Origin: Flaviflagellibacter sp963786225
Lineage (GTDB): Bacteria; Pseudomonadota; Alphaproteobacteria; Rhizobiales; Methylopilaceae
Assembly (NCBI GenBank): GCA_963786225.1
Contig: CAWAYQ010000016.1
Location: 186,001 to 250,000 of the forward strand
Reading direction: 5' to 3'
Length of the DNA stretch: 64,000 nt
Shown here piece after piece: positions 8,004-15,973 of the stretch (the stretch's first letter is position 1; the number at the start of each line of letters is the position of its first letter). Both the position numbers and the translations under genes were made by a program. The notes beneath the pieces were generated by a model. It saw only the letters and a list, made by a program, of their open reading frames with translations. It was not told the origin of the DNA and searched no databases.

Positions 8004-8771
8004 ATGGTGCGCAGTACAAACAAGATTCTCTCCGCACTCACCGACGCTGATTACGAAATCCTCGCCTGCTTTCTGGAGCCGGTCGAACTGCGTCACCGCA
8101 TGGTGCTGGAAGAGTCGAATGTGCCGGTCGAGTACATCTATTTTCCGGCCTCCGGCGTCGCTTCGGTGATCGCGGTCAGCTCCGGCGGCGAGAAGGTCGA
8201 GGTCGGCCTATTCGGTCAGGAGGGCATGTCCGGCCTTTGCGTCGTCAACGGCTCCGACCGAACGCCCCTGACGACGATCATGCAGGTCCCCGGGCAAGGC
8301 ATGCGCATCGCGCGCGATTCGTTCGAAACGGCTTTGGCCAGTAGATCGTTGAAGGACATGTTTCTGCTGTTTAGCCAGGCACATACGGTCCAGATGGCGC
8401 ACACGGCGTTGAGCAATGGGCGCCACACGATCGACGAGCGCCTCGCGCGCTGGCTCCTGATGTCGCACGATCGGATCGGGAGCGACGATCTGCCCCTGAC
8501 GCACGAATTCCTGTCGGTGATGCTGGGCGTGCGGCGCGCCGGGGTCACGACGGGCCTGCATGTTCTCGAAGGCGCGCGGGCGATCCGGGCGACGCGCGGT
8601 CTCGTCCAGGTCCGCGATCGGGCCAAGCTCGAAGCCCTTGCGGGCGACGCCTATGGCCTCCCGGAGGCGGAATATCGCCGGCTGTTTTCGGAAAATGTCA
8701 TGATCAACGGGAAGGCCGACGGCGCCCCAAGGAATACGGCTTCTGGCCCCGGGGTATCCCGCGACCTATAA
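8004..8771 (+). CDS. Crp/Fnr family transcriptional regulator (first of tandem pair)
   Basis: 255 residues. An N-terminal cyclic-nucleotide-binding-like beta barrel (about 10-130, VEYIYFPASGVASVI, GLFGQEGMSGLCVVNG) is followed by a dimer helix and a HTH_Crp_2 winged helix (about 150-220: RHTIDERLARWLLM, THEFLSVMLGVRRAGVT, ATRGLVQVRDRAKLEALAG). No cysteine cluster for iron-sulphur is present and the ligand pocket is divergent, so this belongs to the ligand-unknown Rhizobiales group. The start is the ATG at 8004, 6 bases after GGAG. Followed by a paralogue 68 bases on. Confidence 0.85.
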   Translation: MVRSTNKILSALTDADYEILACFLEPVELRHRMVLEESNVPVEYIYFPASGVASVIAVSSGGEKVEVGLFGQEGMSGLCVVNGSDRTPLTTIMQVPGQGMRIARDSFETALASRSLKDMFLLFSQAHTVQMAHTALSNGRHTIDERLARWLLMSHDRIGSDDLPLTHEFLSVMLGVRRAGVTTGLHVLEGARAIRATRGLVQVRDRAKLEALAGDAYGLPEAEYRRLFSENVMINGKADGAPRNTASGPGVSRDL

Positions 8772-8839
8772 TCAATTGATCGCTTGCTTGGTCTAACCGG
8801 GCGCAGGCGGCTGAGAGCTACGACTCCCGCCCCCAGCCA

Positions 8840-9628
8840 ATGGGCTGTGCCATGCGATCACCAAACCGTTTGCTCGATACATTTTCCGACGGGGACTATG
8901 CCCTGATCGCGCCGCATCTGACGCCCACCCATATGGTGCATCGTCAAGACATCGAGCGTCCGCATCAGCCGTTCGAGTTCGTCTATTTTCCCGAGGGCGG
9001 CATCTCCTCGGTCGTCGCCATCAGCGGGCCCGAACGAGTTGAAACGAACATCATCGGCTGGGACGGCATGTCGGGCGTGTGCCTGATCCATGGCAGCGAC
9101 CGGTCTCCGCTGCACACCTTCGTTCAGGTTTCGGGACCCGGGCAGCGCATGGAGGTCACGCGCTTCCGCGCCGCGCTCGATGCCAGCCGCTCGCTGCACG
9201 CATCCTGCCTTCGGTTCGCCGAGGCGAATGCCATACAGGTCGCGCACACCGCTTTGGCCAATGGCCGTCATTCGATCGAGGAGAGGCTCGCGCGCTGGCT
9301 TCTGATGTGCCTCGACCGTCACGCCGACAACCATCTGGAGCTGACGCACGAATTCCTGTCTCTGATGCTCGGCGTTCGGCGCGCCGGGGTCACGACGGCG
9401 TTGCATGTACTGGAAGGCGGGCTGATGATCCGCGCGACGCGGGGGCTGATCGTGGTGCGCGATCGCAGCAAGCTCGAAGCGGTGGCCGGCGATGCCTATG
9501 GTGTGCCGGAGGCCGAATACCGCCGTCTCATCGGCCGCGATATCGGCGGCCCCGCTACCGAAGGCCGCGCCTTGGGAGGCCTCGCCATTGGAGAAATGGC
9601 CGGAGCGACAGCGCGCACCGGCCATTGA
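8840..9628 (+). CDS. Crp/Fnr family transcriptional regulator (second of tandem pair)
   Basis: 262 residues, clearly paralogous to the preceding gene: FEFVYFPEGGISSVV, GWDGMSGVCLIHGSDRSPLH, RHSIEERLARWLLM, THEFLSLMLGVRRAGVTTAL and AVAGDAYGVPEAEYRRLI all align. The identical order and the near-identical helix-turn-helix suggest tandem duplication and possibly overlapping DNA targets. Start ATG 8840 or ATG 8852 (MRSPNRLL); neither has a strong ribosome binding site. The C-terminal 25 residues are low-complexity and unlike the first copy. Confidence 0.85.
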   Translation: MGCAMRSPNRLLDTFSDGDYALIAPHLTPTHMVHRQDIERPHQPFEFVYFPEGGISSVVAISGPERVETNIIGWDGMSGVCLIHGSDRSPLHTFVQVSGPGQRMEVTRFRAALDASRSLHASCLRFAEANAIQVAHTALANGRHSIEERLARWLLMCLDRHADNHLELTHEFLSLMLGVRRAGVTTALHVLEGGLMIRATRGLIVVRDRSKLEAVAGDAYGVPEAEYRRLIGRDIGGPATEGRALGGLAIGEMAGATARTGH

Positions 9629-9640
9629 CGATCCCGAAAA

Positions 9641-9946
9641 TCAATAGTCCTGGCAGACCGTGACCCACTGGCCGCGGCGTCGTTCTCTCCAGCACTCCCG
9701 GTCGTCGTAATAACGGTCGCGGTTGTTCGCGGCGGCTGCGGCTGCGGCCGCACCGAGAAGGCCGATGCCGACGGCGGCTCCGATGGCGGCGCCGTTGTTG
9801 TGACGATGGTGGTAGTTGTAGTGCCTGTGGTTCCAGTTTTTGTTGTTGTAGTTCTGATACGGCGGCCTTGCGAACGCCGGCGCGACCATAGGCACGGTCA
9901 TCGACGCGGCGGCTAGAAGCAAAACGCTGACCTTCATGACTTTCAT
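9641..9946 (-). CDS. Small exported protein, N/H/Y-rich with Ala helix and ECW...VC tail
   Basis: 101 residues. Signal peptide (MKVMKVSVLLLAAASMTVPM ... AFA), a strongly Asn/His/Tyr-rich stretch (about 28-52), a Gly/Ala hydrophobic segment (GAAIGAAVGIGLLGA, then a run of Ala), and a short C-terminal domain with two cysteines, ECWRERRRGQWVTVCQDY. The two cysteines may form a disulphide. A second gene with the same plan lies at 12267-12593. Ribosome binding site AGAGGA precedes 9946. Function unknown; envelope location inferred. Confidence 0.75.
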   Translation of the reverse strand: MKVMKVSVLLLAAASMTVPMVAPAFARPPYQNYNNKNWNHRHYNYHHRHNNGAAIGAAVGIGLLGAAAAAAAANNRDRYYDDRECWRERRRGQWVTVCQDY

Positions 9947-10136
9947 AGCGTGGTCCTCTGTCACTCCCGGGGGCGAAGGGAGCGGTGGATGTTGCGCCCA
10001 ACCTACGAGCCTGTCTTGTTAAATATCTATTGTGGCTGGATTATTGCTTGCCGAAAAATAACGAACTAGGAATAAACTCAAGGATTATTTTCTGATCTGC
10101 CCTTGTAATACCACGCGGAGTAGTTATCTGCCGGAG

Positions 10137-10355
10137 ATGCAACACAAGCACGAATTTTCGGTGGGCGATCGGGTCGAGCTGATCCGTGCGCCGGTCAATG
10201 TCGAACGCGGGCCCTACAAGATCACCGGGCTGATGCCCGAGGGTCGGGACGGCGAGCCGCAATACCGCATCAAGGCCGAAGGCAACGGCCCCGAACGGGT
10301 GGTGACGCAGGCCGAAATCGCCTCGCGTCCGAGATCCAGCGTATTCAACTCGTAA
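10137..10355 (+). CDS. Hypothetical protein, 72 aa, SH3-like
   Basis: MQHKHEFSVGDRVELI... A small protein with the beta-barrel pattern HEFSVGDRVELI ... GPYKITGLMPE ... PQYRIKAEGNGPERVV, similar to the small SH3-like proteins common in Rhizobiales. It starts at 10137 behind a short GGAG. First of three small co-directional ORFs with 12 and 1 base gaps, probably one operon. Function unknown. Confidence 0.65.
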   Translation: MQHKHEFSVGDRVELIRAPVNVERGPYKITGLMPEGRDGEPQYRIKAEGNGPERVVTQAEIASRPRSSVFNS

Positions 10356-10367
10356 AACGGAGATATC

Positions 10368-10562
10368 ATGACCGCCGCCATCAAGGATCGTACCCTCACG
10401 CCCGCGCAGATGCAGCGCGCCGACGAAGCCAGGAGCGCCTGGACGGATTACCTCGGCGAGCGCGACGCTTTGGCCAAACGCAGCGCCGAACTGAAGGCGC
10501 TCAGGCTCGAAGCCGAGGAGAAGGCCGCCAAGGCCGCCTCGCGCAAAAAGAAGAAGGCCTAA
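10368..10562 (+). CDS. Hypothetical Lys-rich helical protein, 64 aa
   Basis: MTAAIKDRTLTPAQMQRADE... with a long charged helix and a basic tail (SRKKKKA). Ribosome binding site CGGAGA 6 bases before the start. It follows the SH3-like ORF by 12 bases and precedes the frameshifted ORF by one base, so the three are likely co-transcribed. No recognised family. Confidence 0.6.
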   Translation: MTAAIKDRTLTPAQMQRADEARSAWTDYLGERDALAKRSAELKALRLEAEEKAAKAASRKKKKA

Positions 10563-10563
10563 A

Positions 10564-10826
10564 ATGTCCGACCGGACGACGGAGACATCCGTCACCTTCC
10601 GGCATCCCTTCAAGCTGGCCTCGTTCGACACCGAGCAGCCGGCCGGAACCTACCGGCTGGTCACGGACGAGGAAGAAGTGCTCGGCCTGTCGTTTCTCGC
10701 CTACCGGCGTGTCGCGACCATGCTGCACACTCCCTCGATCTCCGCGGCCGGCACGCACGGCCGCCGGTTTTCCCGGTCGATCCGGCGGAGTTGGCGAGCG
10801 CCCTGGAAGCCGACCTCCGCGCCTGA
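10564..10826 (+). pseudogene. Small hypothetical ORF with an apparent -1 frameshift
   Basis: Begins MSDRTTETSVTFRHPFKLAS and reads TYRLVTDEEEVLGLSFLAYR, the pattern of small Rhizobiales proteins with a start-to-finish length of about 85 residues. Near 10757-10766 the frame must change by one base to read the natural-looking tail PVFPVDPAELASALEADLRA and stop at 10824-10826. In the first frame the ORF runs on to 10899 with an unnatural Arg/Ser/Pro tail overlapping the next gene. Either a true lesion or a one-base sequence error. Confidence 0.6.
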
Positions 10827-10864
10827 CTTCATTTTTCAGTTTCAAAGCCGACCGGAGAGCGACG

Positions 10865-11671
10865 ATGCGGATTCTTGTCGGCTGCGAAATGACCTATGAG
10901 CTCCAGCAGCCGACGCCGATGATCGCGATGCTGAATGTACATGCATCCCGCGTCTCGGATCTGGAGCGTCCGGACTATCTGATCACCCATCCTCCCGTTC
11001 CGATCGAGGGTTATTGCGACAGCTTCGGCAATTGGTGCAACCGTTTCGTCGCGCCCGCCGGAACGTTCACGCTCAAAACCGATACCGTGGTGCGGGATTC
11101 AGGAAATCCCGACGGACAAACCGGCAGCGCTCCGGAAATTGCGGTCGAATATCTGCCCACTGATGCTTTGCTGTTTCTCCTCGGCAGCCGCTATTGCGAG
11201 ACCGACCGGCTGAGCGAGATCGCGTGGCAGAGGTTCGGCCATCTGCCCAAGGGCTGGTCGCGCGTGCAGGCGATCTGCGATTTCGTGCACAATCACATCA
11301 CCTTCGGCTACCAGACCTCACGCCCGACGCGAACCGCGTTCGAGGCCTATGAGGAAAAGATCGGCGTTTGCCGCGACTTCGCGCATCTCGCTCTGACCTT
11401 CTGCCGCTGCCTCAACATCCCCGCGCGCTACTGCACCGGCTATGTCTCGGATATCGGCCTGCCGCTGCCGCATGCCCCGGGCGATTTCGCGGCCTGGATC
11501 GAAGTCTTTCTCGGCGGAAGCTGGCACATGTTCGACCCGAGAAACAACGATCCGCGTATCGGCCGCATCCTGATGGCGTATGGACGCGACGCGGCCGATG
11601 TGCCGCTGACGCTGACGTTCGGCCCGAACCTGCTGAGCGGATTCAAGGTCGTAACGGAAGAAGCGGCGTAG
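10865..11671 (+). CDS. Transglutaminase-like cysteine protease superfamily protein
   Basis: 268 residues. N-terminal beta-rich region to about residue 100, then a transglutaminase core: IGVCRDFAHLALTFCRCLNI (about 165-185) with the candidate catalytic Cys, NIPARYCTGYV, and FAAWIEVFLGGSWHMFDPRN (about 210-230) with the Asp. The position where the catalytic His of HAW(V/I)EV is normally found appears to be Ala (AAWIEV), so activity is uncertain by reading. Start ATG 10865 with GGAG 6 bases before. The family includes peptidases acting on peptides or peptidoglycan stems. Confidence 0.8.
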   Translation: MRILVGCEMTYELQQPTPMIAMLNVHASRVSDLERPDYLITHPPVPIEGYCDSFGNWCNRFVAPAGTFTLKTDTVVRDSGNPDGQTGSAPEIAVEYLPTDALLFLLGSRYCETDRLSEIAWQRFGHLPKGWSRVQAICDFVHNHITFGYQTSRPTRTAFEAYEEKIGVCRDFAHLALTFCRCLNIPARYCTGYVSDIGLPLPHAPGDFAAWIEVFLGGSWHMFDPRNNDPRIGRILMAYGRDAADVPLTLTFGPNLLSGFKVVTEEAA

Positions 11672-11676
11672 TTCTG

Positions 11677-11950
11677 CCCCTCCCTCCCCTCGATGGGGAG
11701 GGCCAACTCGCACAAAGTGCGAGCGGGGTGGGGTGACCCAGCCTATCGATCCCGCGAGGTCTCCGGTCTTCCTTGCCACCCCCGACAGTGGGATGCGGAT
11801 GGTGACGCCAGCGCACCGTGGTTTATGCCATCACCCCACCCCGCTCGTGCTGCGCACGAGTCGGCCCTCCCCATGCCAAGTCGGGTTTACCCGACTTGGC
11901 CATAAGAGATCCGAACTCGAGAACACTCGAGTTCGGTGGGGAGGGAGGGG
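11677..11950. repeat. Two-armed palindromic repeat element, copy 3, with nested palindrome pair
   Basis: Left arm: CCCTCCCC..GGGGAGGG hairpin, CTCGCACAAAGTGCGAG hairpin, then CGGGGTGGGGTGA. A spacer of about 100 bases follows, then the inverse right arm. The loop of the last hairpin (CCTCCCCA / TGGGGAGG) holds two extra palindromes: GCCAAGTCGGG-TTTA-CCCGACTTGGC (11874-11900) and CGAACTCGAG-AACA-CTCGAGTTCG (11912-11935). The same pair occurs in copies 7 and 8. Confidence 0.85.
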
Positions 11951-12013
11951 CACGCCACTCTTGCGCAATGCCCTAATCCGTCGTCTGCTGGCGAAAATCT
12001 GGGAGGAACTACC

Positions 12014-12163
12014 ATGTCCAAAGAACAGCGCAGCAACCGCGAATCCAAGAAGCCGAAAAAGGTTGTGCCGAAGACAATTGCCGCCGCGCCCTCGACCAAG
12101 AATTCGGTGGTCGGCGACACCGTCTCGCGCTCCGGCAGCGGCGGCGGCAACAAGAAGAAGTAG
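12014..12163 (+). CDS. Small basic protein, 49 aa
   Basis: MSKEQRSNRESKKPKKVVPK... ending SGSGGGNKKK; strongly basic and probably disordered. Good ribosome binding site GGGAGGA 7 bases upstream of the ATG at 12014. Similar tiny Lys-rich proteins are common and unexplained in Rhizobiales. The longer in-frame ORF from 11936 runs through the repeat element and is rejected. Confidence 0.65.
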   Translation: MSKEQRSNRESKKPKKVVPKTIAAAPSTKNSVVGDTVSRSGSGGGNKKK

Positions 12164-12230
12164 GGTTCTTTTCGCGCAAGCGCGCGACACGGAGGCCGCC
12201 ACATGCGGCCCCGAATCCTGCAGGCGAAAC

Positions 12231-12265
12231 AAAGGCGCGGGCCATGAGGCCCGCGCCTTTTTCGT
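12231..12265. terminator. Bidirectional rho-independent terminator
   Basis: AAAGGCGCGGGC / GCCCGCGCCTTTTT with a short loop, A-rich on one side and T-rich on the other. It serves both the small basic gene (plus) and the converging exported-protein gene (minus), whose stop codon is 2 bases away. Confidence 0.85.
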
Positions 12266-12266
12266 T

Positions 12267-12593
12267 TCAGCTTTCGGTGCAGACGATAACCGTCTTGCCC
12301 TTGTGCTTTTCCTTCCAGCATTCCTCGTCGTCGGCGGCCGCGGCAGCAGCCGCCGCGATGGCGCCGACGCCCAGAATGATGCCGAAGGCGGGATTGAAGT
12401 TGCCGTTGCCGTTGTTCGGATTCTGCTTCTTCGGCGGCGCCTTGAAATCCTTCGGGCCGGGGCCCGGGAATTTCGGGTTTGGCTTGTTCTGAAAATCCTG
12501 CGGGCCAGGCAGCGGACCGGCCATGGCGGCGGTACCGGAAAGAACCATGGCGGACGCGGCGAACAGCGCGATGCTGATTTTGGTGAAGGTCAT
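12267..12593 (-). CDS. Small exported protein, P/N-rich with Ala helix and ECW...VC tail
   Basis: 108 residues with the same plan as 9641-9946: signal peptide (MTFTKISIALFAASAMVLSG ... AMA), a low-complexity Pro/Asn/Lys stretch (about 25-65), a Gly/Ala helix (FGIILGVGAIAAAAA) and the two-cysteine tail ECWKEKHKGKTVIVCTES. The conserved parts are the Ala helix and the tail, so these are paralogues with freely evolving linkers. Function unknown; envelope or periplasm by signal peptide. Confidence 0.75.
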   Translation of the reverse strand: MTFTKISIALFAASAMVLSGTAAMAGPLPGPQDFQNKPNPKFPGPGPKDFKAPPKKQNPNNGNGNFNPAFGIILGVGAIAAAAAAAADDEECWKEKHKGKTVIVCTES

Positions 12594-12842
12594 AATGGCG
12601 TTTCCCTGTGCTTACTCCCCTTGAGGGAGCCGGATCGGGTCCGGCGACATTGCCGGTTTCCTGTCCTGGTGCCTGTTGGTGTGAGGAAACGGGTTGCAGG
12701 TTCAAAAAAAGAGGCGGATTAATTTCCTGAATATTTGTTCAGGAAAGACGCTCGCGACGACGCGCGGGCGGCAAGCTCCCGTGCTTCGAGACGGGCCGGC
12801 GGCCCTCCTCAGGTGAGGTCGCGATGAATTTCATTCCGCGGC
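12594..12842. other. Intergenic stretch with an inverted repeat
   Basis: No gene seen. It contains the inverted repeat TTTCCTGA ATATTTGT TCAGGAAA (12723-12746), which could be an operator or weak terminator. It lies upstream of the minus-strand exported-protein gene and downstream of the DUF899 gene. Confidence 0.4.
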
Positions 12843-13550
12843 TCAGTATTCCAGCTTTGGCGACCAGTCCTTTCCACGCCCTTCGGGCGTGAAGTCGTAG
12901 AGATTCCACACCACGTCCAGCGGGCCGTTATGGCGCATGTCCTGGCCGGTATCCGGCTCGGTGAACATCATCTCGGTCGCGTAGCGGTGGCGCATGATGT
13001 CGCCCTCCCGCGTGAAGACATTGAGCACGGGCCATTCGCCGCCCTCGTCGTCTTCCGCGCCGTAATCGCGGTTGAAGCTCGTGCCCTGGGTCGAGGCGAA
13101 TTTCAGCCATGTCCATCCGCGCTCCTCGACCGTCGCGCGAATGCGTTCGATCGGCGATCGCGCGAGGGCGACGAAGCTGATGCGCTGGTTGACGTGGCGC
13201 GACGCGCCGTTGAGGCCGTCGAGCAGTGCGCTGCAGGACGGGCAGGGGTTCTCGCGCTGCGGTCCATACATCCAGCTATAGGTGACAAGCGTCGGCTTGC
13301 CGTCGAACAGACCGGACAGCCGCACGGGTTCGTCGGAGCCCTGGTTGAATTCGTAGTCCTCGACCTCGCCGCCGAGCGGCAAAGCACGGCGTAGGCCGGC
13401 GACACGCTCCATGTGGCGGCGCAGTTCGACCTCATCGCGGAGCAGGTCGTCGCGCGCGGACCGATAGGCCGCGCTCTCGTTCGGAAAGCGGAAACTGTGC
13501 GTCAGATGCGGATCGGCGCGCGTGGTTTCGAGCGAAATGGGATGGGCCAT
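12843..13550 (-). CDS. DUF899 family thioredoxin-like protein
   Basis: 235 residues. The pattern LVTYSWMYGPQRENPCPSCS (about 87-106), ISFVALARSPIERIRATVEE (124-143), GTSFNRDYG (about 155-163) and YDFTPEGRG near the end is that of the DUF899 family, a thioredoxin-fold group often annotated as predicted dithiol-disulphide oxidoreductases. The CPSC pair is visible at the expected position. Substrate unknown. Stands alone between an intergenic gap and element copy 4. Confidence 0.85.
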   Translation of the reverse strand: MAHPISLETTRADPHLTHSFRFPNESAAYRSARDDLLRDEVELRRHMERVAGLRRALPLGGEVEDYEFNQGSDEPVRLSGLFDGKPTLVTYSWMYGPQRENPCPSCSALLDGLNGASRHVNQRISFVALARSPIERIRATVEERGWTWLKFASTQGTSFNRDYGAEDDEGGEWPVLNVFTREGDIMRHRYATEMMFTEPDTGQDMRHNGPLDVVWNLYDFTPEGRGKDWSPKLEY

Positions 13551-13737
13551 GTCATCCTCCAGGCGAAATATATGTCCATGTGGAAAAACGCGCAGGCGGG
13601 GGAGAAGGTCCGTTTGACCTCCGTGCCTTGGGCTACGCCCCGCGCGTTATAAATTCTGCGGAAGGGGTGACGGAATGTCGGAGAAGACGGAACGCCCTCA
13701 TCGAAAAAGCTCTGAACACGAACCCGCGGGGTGATCT

Positions 13738-13950
13738 TCCCTCCCCTGAATGGGGAGGGCCAACTCGCACGAAGTGCGAGCGGGGTGGGGTGACGACCTA
13801 TCGATTGCAGGCGAACTCGCGGAGATTCAGCGCCCCCACCCCGGAGCATCGAACTCGGCTATAGCCGAGTTCGAAATTAGATGTGCCGAACTCGGCTATA
13901 GCCGAGTTCGGGCGCGCTCTCGGCCCTCCCCACAGGGGGGAGGGAGGGGC
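13738..13950. repeat. Two-armed palindromic repeat element, copy 4, with two nested palindromes
   Basis: Standard left arm (CCCTCCCCTGAATGGGGAGG, CTCGCACGAAGTGCGAG, CGGGGTGGGGTGA) and right arm ending CCACAGGGGGGAGGGAGGGG. Inside the GAGCGC-type hairpin of the right arm are two near-identical palindromes GAACTCGGCTATAGCCGAGTTC (13853-13873 and 13891-13911), so the nested insert here differs in sequence from that in copies 3, 7 and 8. Confidence 0.85.
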
Positions 13951-13954
13951 GCAC

Positions 13955-15541
13955 TCAACTGACCGGCAATTCCAGCCTGCGTGAGATCCCGATCGCGTCC
14001 AGGAATGTTTCGTCGTGGCTGACGATCAACAGCGCGCCGTCATAGGCCCGCAATCCGGCCTCGACAGCGTGGATGGAGTCGATGTCCAGATGGTTCGTCG
14101 GTTCATCGAGGATCAGGAGAGAGGGCGGCGTCGGCCCGCCCAGAGCGCAGGCCAGACCAGCGCGAAGCAATTGTCCGCCGCTCAGATTGGAAACGACCTG
14201 TAGCGCCGCGTCGGCCCGAAACATGAACCGGGCAAGCGCTGCTCGGCAGGCATTCTCGTCCGCCTTCGGGTTGATACGCCGGAAGTTGTCCCGGATCGAG
14301 GTCGAAGGATCGAGAAGGCTCACCCGTTGGTCGAGCATGGCGAAGTCGGTCATGATCCGCACGGTCCCGGCCCATGGCGGTAACTGCCCGGTGATGAGCG
14401 CCAGAAGCGTCGTCTTGCCGGAACCGTTAGGTCCGGAAACGGCGATACGCTCCGGCCCGATGATGGTGAAGGACAGATCGCGGGTAATGGGCCGATCCGG
14501 CTCGTAGCCGACGCTGGCAGCGTCGATCGTCAATACGGTTTTGTTGGCGGGCAGCCCCGTTGGCGGCAGGATGACGGACAGAGGCTGAAGGTTTTCGATC
14601 CGTTCGCGAGCGGCAGCGGCGGCCTCGAGAGCTTGCGCTCGACGCCGCTCGGCGAGACGGACGTTCTCACCGCTCGTGTCTTCGCTTCGATCCTTTCGCG
14701 CGCCGAGGAGAATACGTGGCGTGTCGCCCCTCGCACGGACCCTTTGGCCCGCACGATCCTTGCGCGCTTTTCGCTCGGCCGTTGCCTGCGCGCGTCTGGC
14801 GACTTCGGCAATCCGCTTCTCGGCATCGGCCAGATCGTGCTGAGCGGCTGCAAGCTCGAGGGACTTGCGGTCGCGATATTGACTCCAGTTGCCGCCGTAG
14901 CGTGTCGCTCCCAACGAGGTCAGCTCGACAATGGCATCCATGGTTTCGAGCAGTTCCCGGTCGTGGCTGACGACGATCGCACCGTCTCGCCAGTTGGCGA
15001 GAAGCTCGACCACCGCCTTGCGCCCGTCCCGGTCGAGGTTGTTGGTCGGTTCATCCAGCAGGAGAAAATCAGGCTCTGCCAGGATGACGGCGGCAAGACA
15101 GGCCCGTGTCCGCTGCCCGCCTGACAGCGTAGCCAGATATGTTTCGGGCCGCGCATCCAGCCCGACGCGGCCGAGAGCGGAAGCGATGCGTGCCTCCAGC
15201 GTCCAATCTGCCTCCGCAAGTTCTTCGGCAGTCGCTTCGCCGCATTCGGCGCGGCGGTGAAGGGCCAGCGCTTCAGCGACGCCGAACAGGTCGGCGATCG
15301 TTTCGGCCGGGTCCACCTGAACGGTTTGGCGCAGGATGCCCACGGTGCCGTTGACGGTGATCGCGCCGGATTGAGGACGCATCTCACCGGAGATCAGCTT
15401 GAGGAGCGTGGTTTTCCCGACGCCATTGCGGCCGACAAGACCCGTCCGTTCAGTGCCGAAACTCAGTTCGAGATCGGGAAGGAGGGATCGGCCGTCAGGC
15501 GTGGACCATGTAAGATTGGATAGGGTGATTGAAGCAGGCAT
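13955..15541 (-). CDS. ABC-F family ATPase
   Basis: 528 residues with two nucleotide-binding domains and no membrane segment. Domain 1: Walker A GRNGVGKTTLL (about 38-48), signature LSGGQRTR, Walker B LLLDEPTNNLD. A charged linker follows. Domain 2: GPNGSGKTTLL (about 376), LSGGQLLR, LILDEPTNHLD. ABC-F proteins act on the ribosome in translation or antibiotic resistance; which subfamily is not clear. The start MPASITLSNLTW at 15541 is preferred over the in-frame ATG at 15607 because it places the first strand normally. Confidence 0.88.
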   Translation of the reverse strand: MPASITLSNLTWSTPDGRSLLPDLELSFGTERTGLVGRNGVGKTTLLKLISGEMRPQSGAITVNGTVGILRQTVQVDPAETIADLFGVAEALALHRRAECGEATAEELAEADWTLEARIASALGRVGLDARPETYLATLSGGQRTRACLAAVILAEPDFLLLDEPTNNLDRDGRKAVVELLANWRDGAIVVSHDRELLETMDAIVELTSLGATRYGGNWSQYRDRKSLELAAAQHDLADAEKRIAEVARRAQATAERKARKDRAGQRVRARGDTPRILLGARKDRSEDTSGENVRLAERRRAQALEAAAAARERIENLQPLSVILPPTGLPANKTVLTIDAASVGYEPDRPITRDLSFTIIGPERIAVSGPNGSGKTTLLALITGQLPPWAGTVRIMTDFAMLDQRVSLLDPSTSIRDNFRRINPKADENACRAALARFMFRADAALQVVSNLSGGQLLRAGLACALGGPTPPSLLILDEPTNHLDIDSIHAVEAGLRAYDGALLIVSHDETFLDAIGISRRLELPVS

Positions 15542-15669
15542 GGATTCGGATTTCCGCGGTGGCAAGGCGAACTGGCGTTGCTGTCGGGCCGAAATCCATT
15601 TCTGCACACATCCTTGAGATTGACGTCTCGTGAAGAGTTAACCGCCAAGTGTGGACATACGGAGGCAAT

Positions 15670-15821
15670 ATGCTTGTCAGTAAGTCTCCCGATCAAAGCG
15701 ATGCCTGGAAAAGGTCGCGAACGAGGGTGAACCGACGCAGATCGTCAAGCAGGTCCTGCCGCCGCAGCTCCTGCACCAGATGCATGCACACGAATCCGCG
15801 GCGTGGGTTTCCCTCCCCTGA
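15670..15821 (+). pseudogene. Broken small ORF running into a repeat element
   Basis: A good start (GGAGG, 4 bases, ATG 15670) opens MLVSKSPDQSDAWK. After about 15710 a one-base change is needed to continue KVANEGEPTQIVKQVLPPQL then LHQMHAHE (to about 15794). The frame then ends inside element copy 5 at TGA 15819-15821. The family is not recognised. It looks like a small gene broken by a frame change and by repeat insertion. Confidence 0.4.
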
Positions 15822-15966
15822 ATGGGGAGGGCCGACTCGCACGAAGTGCGAGCGGGGTGGGGTGACGGCCTATCGATTGCAGTGCGAATTCGCGAGAGAT
15901 TTCAGCGAGACCCCCACCCCGGAGCGCTGCGCGCTCTCGGCCCTCCCCACAAGGGGGAGGGAGGGG
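15810..15966. repeat. Two-armed palindromic repeat element, copy 5
   Basis: CCCTCCCCTGAATGGGGAGG, CTCGCACGAAGTGCGAG and CGGGGTGGGGTGA, a 45-base spacer, then CCCCCACCCCGGAGCGC and the inverse hairpin. It lies between two gene fragments (15670-15821 and 15974-16105). Confidence 0.85.
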
Positions 15967-15973
15967 CGCACTC

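Noticed and set aside
10041..10631. 196-codon minus-strand ORF
   Set aside because: Antisense to two small ORFs that have their own ribosome binding sites and natural composition.
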